Shown here: piece after piece, positions 8,180 to 16,741 of the stretch | Layout of the letters: every line of letters starts with the position of its first letter | Position numbering within the stretch: position 1 is the first letter of the stretch | Assembly: GCA_017553785.1 (NCBI GenBank) | Contig: JAFZKD010000099.1 | Coordinates: 29,473 to 93,472 of the forward strand | Direction: 5' to 3' | Origin: Muribaculaceae bacterium | GTDB taxonomy: Bacteria > Bacteroidota > Bacteroidia > Bacteroidales > Muribaculaceae | Length of the DNA: 64,000 nt | Notes under the pieces: model-generated | The model's database searches: none | What the model was told of the DNA's origin: nothing | Seen by the model: only the letters and a program-made list of their open reading frames with translations | Program-made: the position numbers and the translations under genes

Positions 8180-10095
8180 AAAGACTGATCCAACTGGTAG
8201 CGATAATCATGGCATTACTCGTACCGCATTCCATTAATGCCCGCACTGGGGTTACCTACAGCCCTAGTGCGAGTGGATTCTCAGTAGAGACCAACAGCGA
8301 TGCCCAGCAAGTGAAGCTACGCATCTACAAGGACGGCCTGGGTGGTAAGCCTGTCAAGACCGTCAACATGAAACGCGCCAAAGCGGGCAGCTCGTTGTGG
8401 GAAGCGACCGTCAAGGGTGACCTCAAAGGCAAATTCTACACCTTTGACGTGAAGTACGGCGGCAAATTCCGTGGCGAGAGCGCCGGCATCTGGGCCACCG
8501 CAGTGGGAGTGAACGGCAAGCGAGGCGCTATCGTTGACATGGCGCAACCCAACCCGCTTGGCTGGAATACTGACAAACGGCCCGCCATTGCCGCTAAAGA
8601 TCTGATTATCTACGAGATGCATCACCGTGACTTCTCGATTGATGAGTCGGGCGGCTTTACCTACAAGGGTAAATACCTGGCCTTGACCGAGCCTCGCGCT
8701 ATCAGCCACCTGAAGACTTTGGGTGTGAATGCGGTTCACATCCTGCCCTCGTTTGACTATGCTTCGGTCGATGAGACCCGTCTCAACGAGCCGCAGTACA
8801 ACTGGGGCTATGACCCGGTGAACTACAACGTGCCCGAGGGTGGCTACTCGACCGACCCCTTCAAGCCCGAGGTGCGGATCAATGAGTTCAAGCAGATGGT
8901 GCAGGCCCTGCACAAGGCTGGCATCAAGGTCATCTTGGACGTGGTGTATAACCACACATTTAATATCGATGACAGCAATTTCCAGCTGACCCGCCCCGAC
9001 TATTTCTTCCGTAAAAATACCGACGGCACCTACAGCAATGGTAGCGGTTGCGGTAACGAGACGGCCAGTGAGCGCGAAGCCATGCGCCAGTTCATGATCG
9101 AGAGCGTGAAGTATTGGGTTGAGGAATACCACATTGACGGTTTCCGCTTTGACCTGATGGGTGTGCATGACATCGAGACAATGAACGCCATCCGTGCCGC
9201 CCTGCCCAATGACATCTTCATTTATGGCGAAGGCTGGAGCGCAGGCAGTTGTGCCATCCCTGGCGAACAGTTGGCCATGAAGGCCCACATCACGCAGATG
9301 CCTGGCATCGCCGCCTTCAGTGACTGCATGCGCGATGGTCTGCGCGGCCCATGGGACAGCGACACCAAAGCGGCCTTTCTGGGTGGAGTCAAGGGCAACG
9401 AGGAAAGCCTCAAGTTCGGCATCGTGGGCGCCATCCGGCACCCGGGCATTGACTACAGCAAGGTGAACTACAGCAAGGAACCATTCGCATTAGAGCCGAC
9501 ACAAATGATCGCCTACGTGAGCTGTCATGACGACATGTGCTTGGTAGATCGTCTCAAAGCGAGTGTCAAGGGCATCACAACCGAGGAACTCATCCGTCTT
9601 GACCTGCTGGCACAGACCGTGGTAATGACCTCACAGGGTGTGCCGTTCATGCTCAGTGGCGAGGAGATGCTGCGTGACAAGAAGGGCGTGCACAACAGCT
9701 ACAACAGCCCCGACAGTATCAACCATCTGGATTGGGACAACCTGGAGCGATATCCGCAGGTGATGGAGTATTACAAGAACCTAATCGCCATGCGTAAGGT
9801 CCATCCTGCTTTCCACATGGGCAATGCTGACATGGTGCGCCGCAATCTGGATTTCCTTCCCACCGAGAACTGCCTCGTAGCATTCCACATCAATGGCAAG
9901 AATGTTCCTGGTGAACAGTGGGGCGACATCTATGTGGCATTCAACGCCCACAAGCGTGCCCGCACCATCGAGATTCCCGAGGGCACATACACCATTGTCT
10001 GCCGCAACATCAAGTGTGACCAAGGCGGCATGGGTATCGTGAAAGGCGGCAAAGTAACCATCCCTGCACAGTCGGCCCTAATCCTCCACAATTGA
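8176..10095 (+). CDS. pulA: type I pullulanase (GH13)
   Basis: A 639-residue debranching enzyme that cuts alpha-1,6 links in pullulan, starch or glycogen fragments. A signal peptide (MKRLIQLVAIIMALLVPHSI, cleavage near Ala22) indicates export, probably to the periplasm. A CBM48-like beta-domain lies at residues 24-100. The type I pullulanase signature YNWGYDP is at 208-214. The GH13 regions are DVVYNH (255-260), GFRFDL (nucleophile Asp326), YGEGW (acid/base Glu352) and YVSCHDDM. The C terminus is a small beta-domain. It is last in the operon with the transporter and malQ, and is followed by a strong hairpin shared with ddl. Confidence 0.95.
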   Translation: MKRLIQLVAIIMALLVPHSINARTGVTYSPSASGFSVETNSDAQQVKLRIYKDGLGGKPVKTVNMKRAKAGSSLWEATVKGDLKGKFYTFDVKYGGKFRGESAGIWATAVGVNGKRGAIVDMAQPNPLGWNTDKRPAIAAKDLIIYEMHHRDFSIDESGGFTYKGKYLALTEPRAISHLKTLGVNAVHILPSFDYASVDETRLNEPQYNWGYDPVNYNVPEGGYSTDPFKPEVRINEFKQMVQALHKAGIKVILDVVYNHTFNIDDSNFQLTRPDYFFRKNTDGTYSNGSGCGNETASEREAMRQFMIESVKYWVEEYHIDGFRFDLMGVHDIETMNAIRAALPNDIFIYGEGWSAGSCAIPGEQLAMKAHITQMPGIAAFSDCMRDGLRGPWDSDTKAAFLGGVKGNEESLKFGIVGAIRHPGIDYSKVNYSKEPFALEPTQMIAYVSCHDDMCLVDRLKASVKGITTEELIRLDLLAQTVVMTSQGVPFMLSGEEMLRDKKGVHNSYNSPDSINHLDWDNLERYPQVMEYYKNLIAMRKVHPAFHMGNADMVRRNLDFLPTENCLVAFHINGKNVPGEQWGDIYVAFNAHKRARTIEIPEGTYTIVCRNIKCDQGGMGIVKGGKVTIPAQSALILHN

Positions 10096-10109
10096 CATTG
10101 TTGAAGATG

Positions 10110-10131
10110 GATTAGTAATTAGAGATTAGTG
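10110..10131. repeat. short degenerate AT-rich repeat
   Basis: GATTAGTAATTAGAGATTAGTG is a run of TTAG/TTAGTAA-like units, similar in character to the spacer at 312-409. It sits just before the terminator. Confidence 0.3.
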
Positions 10132-10136
10132 ATCAT

Positions 10137-10172
10137 AAACAAAAAAGAACGCCTCGGCGTTCTTTTTTGTTT
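10137..10172. terminator. bidirectional terminator between pulA and ddl
   Basis: A near-perfect 36-nt palindrome: AAACAAAAAAGAACGCC, a two-base centre, then GGCGTTCTTTTTTGTTT. The GC-rich core with A and T runs on each side lets it end transcription from both strands. It touches the ddl stop codon at 10171. Confidence 0.9.
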
Positions 10173-11172
10173 AAAACTGATTCTCGATGATATCGGTGAG
10201 GACATCTTTCAATTCGAGGCCGGCGGCGCGGACTTGCTGAGGGATGAAACTGGTAACCGTCATGCCGGGGGTCGTGTTGATCTCTAGTAAATTGATTTGG
10301 TCACTGCCGTCGGTACGCTTGGTGATGATGTAGTCGATGCGGATAATGCCATTGCAGTGCAGGATGTCATAGATTCGTGACGTCTCGGCCTGGAGGGCAG
10401 CCGTCAGTTCGTCGCTGATGCGGGCAGGGGTGATTTCTTCTACCTGGCCATTGTACTTGGCATCATAATCAAAGAACTCGTTTTCGGTGACCACCTCGGT
10501 CACAGGAAAGACAACCGATTTATTCTTTGTTTTGTAGCAACCCACGGTGACCTCGATTCCATCAAGGAAACGCTCAATCATCACGTTGTCACACTGCTTG
10601 AAGGCAAACTCCATGGCATCATCCAACTGACTGCAGTTTTTCACCTTGGTCACGCCGAAGCTGGAACCGTCGGCAGCAGGCTTAACGAAGCAGGGCATTC
10701 CCAGATAGGCCTCTACCTTCTCAGCGGTCCAGTCATGCGCCACACCGCGCCGCACCTGTATGCTGTCAGGCACTGTGCACCCGAAAGCTCGTAGATAATT
10801 GTTCAGCGCAAACTTCTGGAACGTGAGGGCCTCGACCAGCACGTTACAAGTTGAATAAGGCAAATCAATCATGTCGAAATAGCCCTGCAAAACACCATTC
10901 TCGCCTGGAGTGCCGTGAATGGTGATATAGGCATAATCGAAACGGATTTTCACACCGTCTTTCATAAAGGAAAAGTCGTTCTTGTCGATTTCAGGATGGT
11001 TGCCGTCTGGCAAATTCACATGCCAGTCATTCTTCCTGAGCACAACGATAAAAACCCTGTAACGCTCATGGTCCATTGCCGAATAAATGCCCTGCGCCGA
11101 ACGCAGGGAAACCTCATATTCCGAGGAGTCGCCACCACAAACAATGGCTATAGTTCTTTTAGTCGTATTCAT
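10171..11172 (-). CDS. ddl: D-alanine--D-alanine ligase
   Basis: ATP-grasp enzyme joining two D-alanines for peptidoglycan synthesis, about 333 residues from the chosen start. The N terminus MNTTKRTIAIVCGGDSSEYE has the family's GG(x)SxE pattern. HGTPGENGVLQGYFD, CFVKPAADGSSFGVTKV and LLEINTTPGMTVTSFIPQQ are the diagnostic substrate- and metal-binding segments. The reading frame extends upstream to 11271, but that would overlap murF's start and lie above the ddl promoter box (11200-11207), so Met34 of the long frame (11172) is preferred. It is divergent from murF, the next enzyme of the same pathway. Confidence 0.95.
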   Translation of the reverse strand: MNTTKRTIAIVCGGDSSEYEVSLRSAQGIYSAMDHERYRVFIVVLRKNDWHVNLPDGNHPEIDKNDFSFMKDGVKIRFDYAYITIHGTPGENGVLQGYFDMIDLPYSTCNVLVEALTFQKFALNNYLRAFGCTVPDSIQVRRGVAHDWTAEKVEAYLGMPCFVKPAADGSSFGVTKVKNCSQLDDAMEFAFKQCDNVMIERFLDGIEVTVGCYKTKNKSVVFPVTEVVTENEFFDYDAKYNGQVEEITPARISDELTAALQAETSRIYDILHCNGIIRIDYIITKRTDGSDQINLLEINTTPGMTVTSFIPQQVRAAGLELKDVLTDIIENQF

Positions 11173-11199
11173 TTTTTGCGCACACATTAAAATTCGGTG

Positions 11200-11207
11200 C
11201 AAAATTA
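11200..11207 (-). promoter_or_regulatory. -7 box of ddl
   Basis: TAATTTTG on the minus strand, 27 nt before the ATG at 11172. It supports the shorter ddl start. Confidence 0.55.
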
Positions 11208-11230
11208 TATAAAATAATCCGCTTTTTAAG

Positions 11231-11238
11231 TAACTTTG
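11231..11238 (+). promoter_or_regulatory. -7 box of murF
   Basis: TAACTTTG, 22 nt before the murF ATG, back to back with the ddl promoter. Confidence 0.65.
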
Positions 11239-11260
11239 CGGTAAATAAAAAGAATAAAAC

Positions 11261-12577
11261 ATGGACATCAAAGGACTATACGCTTTTTACCAACAGCATC
11301 CTGTCGTCACCACCGACAGCCGTGACTGCCCCGAGGGTAGCATCTTCATTGCTCTGAAAGGAGACCTGTTCGACGGCAACAAATTTGCCACCCAAGCCCT
11401 AGAAAAGGGTTGCGCCCTGGCCGTGGTAGATGACGAGCAGGTATATAACGACTATCATGGAGATAAGCAGATGATGCTCGTGCCCAATGCGCTGCAGGCA
11501 TTTAAGGATCTGGCGCGTGAACACCGCCGCCAGTTCAATATCCCTATCGTTGGCATCACGGGTACCAACGGCAAAACGACTACCAAGGAACTTGTGCGTT
11601 CCGTACTCGCCGAGAAGTACAACGTAATGGCGACCGAAGGTAACTACAACAATGACGTGGGTGTTCCCAAAACGCTGCTGCGCCTTGCACCTGAGCACGA
11701 AATTTCCGTGGTAGAGATGGGTGCCAGCCACCCTGGTGACATCAAAACTCTCGTCGAGACATCTGAGCCCACCTGCGGTCTGATCACCAACGTGGGCAAG
11801 GCACACCTTCAGGGTTTCGGCTCACTGGAGGGGGTTATCCATACCAAGGGTGAACTGTATGACAACCTAGCGACACGTCCCGACAGTGTCATCTTCATCA
11901 ATGCCGACAACGAGCACCTGATGGGCATCCTGCCCCAGAACGTCAAGGCCGAATGCTACGCCCGGAATGAGGAGAATACTGATGCCTGCGTCTTTGGCCG
12001 GATTATCGCCTGTGACCCGTTCCTGCGGCTGCGTTGGCGGACAAAAGAGAGCAATGACTGGCACGAGGTAACCACCCACCTCATCGGCAGTTACAACCTC
12101 GACAATGCACTGGCCGCCGTGACTGTAGGCCTGCACTTCGGTGTCAGCGCCGAGCAGATTTGCCATGCGATAGAGAACTATGTGCCGTCCAATAACCGCT
12201 CACAACTCACCGAGACCGAGCACAACCACCTCATCGTGGACGCCTACAACGCCAACCCCACCTCGATGGCTGCCGCACTTGACAATTTCAGCCTGATGCA
12301 GGTCAGTCCCAAGATGGCCATTTTGGGAGAGATGCGCGAATTGGGCGACAGCAGTGCCGAGGAGCATCGCCGCGTCGTGGAACGGTTAGCGTCATGCCCA
12401 TTTGATGAAGTATGGCTTGTAGGCAAGGAATTCAAGGACATAGAGTGCCCATACCGCAAGTTTGACGATGTGGAACAAGTCAAGGCCGCCATTACCGAAA
12501 CCCGTCCCGAGGGACGCTACATCCTCATTAAGGGATCCAACGGCATCAAGCTGTTCCAACTCCCCGAATTACTATAA
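11261..12577 (+). CDS. murF: UDP-N-acetylmuramoyl-tripeptide--D-alanyl-D-alanine ligase
   Basis: A 438-residue Mur ligase that adds D-Ala-D-Ala to UDP-MurNAc-tripeptide in the cytoplasm. The ATP-binding loop GITGTNGKTTTKEL lies near residue 100. EGNYNNDVGVPKTLL and EMGASHPGDI follow in the central domain, and LIVDAYNANPTSM opens the C-terminal domain. The length is typical. It is divergently paired with ddl, which makes its dipeptide substrate. The SusA-like gene starts 40 nt downstream with no evident promoter, so read-through is likely. Confidence 0.97.
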   Translation: MDIKGLYAFYQQHPVVTTDSRDCPEGSIFIALKGDLFDGNKFATQALEKGCALAVVDDEQVYNDYHGDKQMMLVPNALQAFKDLAREHRRQFNIPIVGITGTNGKTTTKELVRSVLAEKYNVMATEGNYNNDVGVPKTLLRLAPEHEISVVEMGASHPGDIKTLVETSEPTCGLITNVGKAHLQGFGSLEGVIHTKGELYDNLATRPDSVIFINADNEHLMGILPQNVKAECYARNEENTDACVFGRIIACDPFLRLRWRTKESNDWHEVTTHLIGSYNLDNALAAVTVGLHFGVSAEQICHAIENYVPSNNRSQLTETEHNHLIVDAYNANPTSMAAALDNFSLMQVSPKMAILGEMRELGDSSAEEHRRVVERLASCPFDEVWLVGKEFKDIECPYRKFDDVEQVKAAITETRPEGRYILIKGSNGIKLFQLPELL

Positions 12578-12617
12578 AATGAAATCTCACACGAATTAAT
12601 AACCAAAAACAACTAAA

Positions 12618-14495
12618 ATGACGAAGAAACCATTGTTGTTGATTGCTGCGATGATGATTGGAATTTTCACCACCCAAGCAGCGAAGGTCAACATTGACCG
12701 CATTGAGCCCACTGACTGGTATGTGGGTATTAACACGATTCCCAGTGTGCAACTGATGGTGTATGGCAATGGCATAGGTACGGCCGAGGTGACCACACAA
12801 TATCCTGGCGTGACTATTGACAGCGTGGTGAGGATGGACTCCCCAAACTATCTGCTTGTTTATATCGACACCCGCAGGGCACAGCCCGGTACAATGGAAC
12901 TCAAATTCCAACAGGGCCGCAGCAAGAAGACCGTCAAGTATCAGCTCAAGACCCGTGAGAAGCGCGGCAATGAGCGCATGGGCTTTACTAATGCCGATGT
13001 GCTATATATGCTGATGCCCGACCGCTTTGCCGACGGCAACCCCGCCAACAACCAGATTGCGGGCATGGAGGCCTATAAGAACGACAGAACCAAACCCAGC
13101 CTGCGTCATGGTGGCGACATCGAGGGCATCCGCCAACATCTCGACTATTTCACCCAGTTGGGTGTAACCGCCTTGTGGTTCACTCCCGTGCTGGAGAACA
13201 ATTCGCCCGACAGCCACAACGGCAACGTCTCGACCTATCATGGCTATGCTACGACCAACTACTATCAGGTGGACCCGCGCTTCGGCTCCAACGAGGAGTA
13301 CCGTCGCCTGTGTGACGAGGCCCACAGCCGTGGTCTCAAGGTGGTGATGGACATGATTTTCAACCACTGCGGCGATTATCACCCTTGGCTCAAGGACATG
13401 CCCAGCCATGACTGGTTCAACCAACCCGATTACAAGAACCATTATCTGCAGACAAGCTATAAACTAACGCCCGTCATGGATCCCTATGCCAGCGAGGTGG
13501 ACTTGAAAGAGACCGTTGAAGGCTGGTTTGTGCCCTCAATGCCCGACCTCAACCACCACAATGTGCATGTGATGAACTACTTGATCCAAAACAGCGTCTG
13601 GTGGATTGAAACCGTGGGCATCGATGGCATCAGGATGGACACCTACCCCTATGCCTACGCCGATGCAATGGCACGCTGGATGAAGGTAATCAATACCGAA
13701 TATCCCAACTTTAACGTTGTGGGCGAGACCTGGGTCGAGAATCCCGCCTATACCGCAGCATGGCAAAAAGGCAACAAGATGGGCAAACCTGAGAGTTTCC
13801 TGCCGACAGTGATGGACTTCTCGTTCTATGAGAAAATCGATAGCGCCAAGCACGAAGAAACCGACGGATGGTGGCGCGGATATAACCGCGTGTACAACAG
13901 TCTGTGCCACGACTACCTCTACCCCAACCCGTCGAGCGTGATGGCCTTTATCGAGAATCACGATACAGACCGATTCCTGCGCAACGGCCAGGATGCGCCT
14001 GCGTTGAAGCAGGCACTGGCCCTGCTGCTCACCATTAAGCGCATCCCGCAGCTCTACTACGGAACCGAGGTCCTGATGAACGGCACTAAGGAAGTGACCG
14101 ACGGAAATGTGCGCAAGGACTTCCCGGGCGGTTTCCCGGGTGATGCCCACAACGCTTTTACCGCCGAGGGCCGCACACCACAACAGAATGACATGTTCAA
14201 TTGGCTGAGCGCCTTGTTACATTGGCGCCAAGGCAACGAAGTCATCACCAAGGGCAAAATGACCCAGTTCATCCCCGTGAACGGGATCTATGTCATCGCC
14301 CGCACATTCAAGGGCCGACATGCCGTCACCATCATCAACGGCACTACCCATCAACGCCAAATGAAACTTGATCGCTACAAAGAGGTGTTCAGCTCTGCCT
14401 CTGTTGCGCGCGACGTGCCTACAGGAAAGACCATCAGTCTTGCTGAAGGTGCGTTGACGCTCCCGCCCCGAGGCACGCTTGTTTTGGACTTCTGA
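12618..14495 (+). CDS. susA: neopullulanase / cyclomaltodextrinase-like GH13 enzyme (SusA-like)
   Basis: A 625-residue exported GH13 hydrolase that would cut maltodextrins, cyclodextrins or pullulan in the periplasm. A signal peptide covers residues 1-21 (IGIFTTQAA end). Residues 23-110 form the neopullulanase N-terminal beta-domain. The catalytic regions are DMIFNH (245-250), GIDGIRMDTYPYAYAD (nucleophile Asp341), VVGETW (acid/base Glu370) and FIENHDTDR. Length and domain order match Bacteroides SusA. It is separated from the sus cluster and sits behind murF with no LacI operator in its 40-nt spacer. The symbol is by similarity. Confidence 0.88.
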   Translation: MTKKPLLLIAAMMIGIFTTQAAKVNIDRIEPTDWYVGINTIPSVQLMVYGNGIGTAEVTTQYPGVTIDSVVRMDSPNYLLVYIDTRRAQPGTMELKFQQGRSKKTVKYQLKTREKRGNERMGFTNADVLYMLMPDRFADGNPANNQIAGMEAYKNDRTKPSLRHGGDIEGIRQHLDYFTQLGVTALWFTPVLENNSPDSHNGNVSTYHGYATTNYYQVDPRFGSNEEYRRLCDEAHSRGLKVVMDMIFNHCGDYHPWLKDMPSHDWFNQPDYKNHYLQTSYKLTPVMDPYASEVDLKETVEGWFVPSMPDLNHHNVHVMNYLIQNSVWWIETVGIDGIRMDTYPYAYADAMARWMKVINTEYPNFNVVGETWVENPAYTAAWQKGNKMGKPESFLPTVMDFSFYEKIDSAKHEETDGWWRGYNRVYNSLCHDYLYPNPSSVMAFIENHDTDRFLRNGQDAPALKQALALLLTIKRIPQLYYGTEVLMNGTKEVTDGNVRKDFPGGFPGDAHNAFTAEGRTPQQNDMFNWLSALLHWRQGNEVITKGKMTQFIPVNGIYVIARTFKGRHAVTIINGTTHQRQMKLDRYKEVFSSASVARDVPTGKTISLAEGALTLPPRGTLVLDF

Positions 14496-14595
14496 TTGAG
14501 GTTTCAAGGGAATCATTGAGATGACTCCGAAACGTCTCTTTGGCTGAGTTTCAAAATCTTCTTTCAATTACTATTGCATCTTCAAGGTTTTTTTA

Positions 14596-14603
14596 TATCT
14601 TTG
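14596..14603 (+). promoter_or_regulatory. -7 box of the methyltransferase gene
   Basis: TATCTTTG, 31 nt before the ATG at 14635. Confidence 0.55.
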
Positions 14604-14634
14604 CAGTGTCTAACATTTGTTATATCTTTAAACG

Positions 14635-15264
14635 ATGAACAGCATCAGTCGGTATTATCTGCGAGGTCGCCGTCCTAATGGTTTTTGGGGTAGGCGTGCC
14701 CTTAATGCGATGAATGGTAAAGACCATGCCGCGCTCCCTGAATGGGTTCTCGCAGAATTGAACATCGACCCCGAAGCTAGAATCCTTGACGTGGGATGCG
14801 GCGGAGGTGCCAACATCGCAAGGATGCTCATAATGTGCCCTCAAGGCAAGGTGACAGGTATTGACATTTCAGAATTATCCATTGAAGTATCCAAAGACCT
14901 GAATTTCCACGCCTTTGTCGATAAACAGTGCTATCTGGTGGGAGGCAATGCCCTGCAGATGCCACTTGCTCGCGAAACATTCGACCTAGTCACGGCATTT
15001 GAGACAATCTACTATTGGGCATCTCTGGAGTTAGGATTCTTGGAGATTTTCAGGGTTCTGAAGCCGAATGGCAGAATCGTCATCGCCAATGAGATGGATG
15101 GACTCCAAGAGAGTGACAGGGATATTGAGCATGCCACAGCCTGTATGCGCATTTATAACATTGAAGAAATCACTAGTGAGCTGACTGACGCAGGTTTCAT
15201 CAATATCCAATCACGCCATGACGAGAAACGTCGCTTTATCTGCATCACTGCACAGAAACCCTAA
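14635..15264 (+). CDS. class I SAM-dependent methyltransferase
   Basis: A 209-residue Rossmann-fold methyltransferase. Motif I ILDVGCGGGANIARML (about residues 45-60) binds SAM. GKVTGIDISELSIEVSK supplies the acidic ribose-binding residue, and NALQMPLARETFDLVTAFET is the motif II/III region. The C terminus has the usual EEITSELTDAGF segment. The substrate is unknown; family 11-type enzymes act on small molecules. It has its own promoter and a strong terminator, so it is a single-gene unit between two starch-related regions. Confidence 0.85.
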   Translation: MNSISRYYLRGRRPNGFWGRRALNAMNGKDHAALPEWVLAELNIDPEARILDVGCGGGANIARMLIMCPQGKVTGIDISELSIEVSKDLNFHAFVDKQCYLVGGNALQMPLARETFDLVTAFETIYYWASLELGFLEIFRVLKPNGRIVIANEMDGLQESDRDIEHATACMRIYNIEEITSELTDAGFINIQSRHDEKRRFICITAQKP

Positions 15265-15283
15265 ACGATCATCACAACAAAAG

Positions 15284-15330
15284 GAAAAGGACTTCCTAGC
15301 GATGAAAAATGCCAGGAAGTCCTCTTTTTT
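15284..15330. terminator. terminator after the methyltransferase / GH53 genes
   Basis: AGGACTTCCT at 15288-15297 pairs with AGGAAGTCCT at 15314-15323, followed by a T run; A-rich sequence on the other side suits the converging GH53 transcript. Confidence 0.85.
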
Positions 15331-15355
15331 CTGTGTTACAGGAAGCGACTAGTCC

Positions 15356-16723
15356 CTATTCCACGAAATTCTTGAGCTCATACAAGGCAGGCAACGCCCG
15401 TCCTGTTTCGTGGTTCCATAAGCCGGCGTTATACCAGTTGTCGTTGACGTGCAATTCGCTCCAGTGACTGCCGCCCAAGCCATATTCATTGGCCTCGGGG
15501 AACCACCAGAACAAGCCTTTAACCTTGCTGTAAGGCTTAATGGCATTGATCAGGTCAGCAGTGTACTGACGCTGTCCCTCAGCAGACAACGGCCAGGTTG
15601 AGGAGAAGTCAATGTCACCAACATTATAGTGGTAACTATAGCCAGTCTCCACAATCATGATGTCCTTACTAGGGAAGGAATTGGTCATCAAGTCAATAGC
15701 ACCTGTCAAAGCCGATAGCGCGCCATGATAGTAAGGATAGTAACTCAAGCCGATGATGTCATAGTCCACACTACGGTTCTTCATCTGGGTATAGAAATTG
15801 AGCAACACGTTGGTGCGGGGCACACGCTCGGTGTGCAGTATAATCTTGGCATTAGGGCATTCCTCACGGCACGCTCTTCCGGCAGCCTTGAGCAGGTTAA
15901 TGAAGCGTGCCCAATTGGCTTCCGGACTGTTTGTGAAGCACTTCTTGAGTTGAGATTCCGAAGTTCCCACTGGACCCCAAAGCATGCCGTAGCTGATCTC
16001 GTTACCCGTCTGTATATAGTCGGGGGCCGCACCTGCCGCCTTGAGGGCTGCTAGACAGTCGCGGGTGTATTCATACACCTTCTCGACAAGTTGCTCATCG
16101 CTCAGGCCAGCCCAAGCTGCAGGAGTGTATTGCTTTGCAGGATCGGCCCACGTATCACTATAATGGAAATCAAGCATAAACTGCATTCCCGCTGCCTTGA
16201 TGCGAGCGCCCAGAACCTTGACGGTGTCCAGGTTCTGGATTACACCCTGCCCCACTTCCTCGCTGGTCGCGTTCTCAGGATTGACAAACAGGCGCACTCG
16301 GGCGGCATTCCATCCCTGCTGCTTGGTCCAAGCAATCACATCGTTGATCACCTGGCCGCTCACGTCGTAGTAATGCGCCGTTCTGATTCCATAACCTAAT
16401 GCCTTGAGCTGGTGAGCCTCATACTTGGTCAACATCGAGATGTCTCCTCCCACCACAGGGCCGTTATAGGGTTCAGGTATCTCGGCTTGGCCCAAGAGGA
16501 CATCGATCAAAACAGTGACATCTGTAATATTGACCTCGCCGTCGCCATTCATGTCGCCCGAAGCCACATAGCCGCCGTTCAGAACCATATCAATCATGGT
16601 GGTCACATCAGTGATATTGACCTCGCCATCTCCGTTCAAGTCGCCACGGGTTGCGGCTTTGGCTACTTGAGTTGAGAGACCCAAAGCCAAAACCAGGCAA
16701 AACAGCTTTGCGGTTTTTTTCAT
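15356..16723 (-). CDS. secreted GH53 endo-beta-1,4-galactanase with N-terminal dockerin pair
   Basis: A 455-residue secreted enzyme predicted to cut beta-1,4-galactan side chains of pectin or arabinogalactan. A signal peptide ends near Ala23. Residues 27-79 hold two dockerin-type calcium loops (DLNGDGEVNITD and DMNGDGEVNITD). The GH53 TIM barrel follows from about residue 93, with acid/base Glu242 in YIQTGNEISYG and nucleophile Glu359 in IMIVETGYSY. It begins 18 nt after the alpha-amylase stop, so the two genes share a transcript driven from the LacI-type site at 18898. A dockerin on the N-terminal side is unusual. No cohesin partner is visible in this window. Confidence 0.9.
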   Translation of the reverse strand: MKKTAKLFCLVLALGLSTQVAKAATRGDLNGDGEVNITDVTTMIDMVLNGGYVASGDMNGDGEVNITDVTVLIDVLLGQAEIPEPYNGPVVGGDISMLTKYEAHQLKALGYGIRTAHYYDVSGQVINDVIAWTKQQGWNAARVRLFVNPENATSEEVGQGVIQNLDTVKVLGARIKAAGMQFMLDFHYSDTWADPAKQYTPAAWAGLSDEQLVEKVYEYTRDCLAALKAAGAAPDYIQTGNEISYGMLWGPVGTSESQLKKCFTNSPEANWARFINLLKAAGRACREECPNAKIILHTERVPRTNVLLNFYTQMKNRSVDYDIIGLSYYPYYHGALSALTGAIDLMTNSFPSKDIMIVETGYSYHYNVGDIDFSSTWPLSAEGQRQYTADLINAIKPYSKVKGLFWWFPEANEYGLGGSHWSELHVNDNWYNAGLWNHETGRALPALYELKNFVE

Positions 16724-16741
16724 ATCGGTAAAGTATTGAAT

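Noticed and set aside
8317-9441. Long open frame (374 codons) on the minus strand inside the pullulanase gene
   Set aside because: It lies wholly antisense to a gene with clear GH13 motifs, and its translation shows no domain or signal; it results from codon bias.
11172-11271. Longer N terminus for ddl
   Set aside because: It would overlap the murF start and lie upstream of the ddl promoter box; family similarity begins at the Met at 11172.
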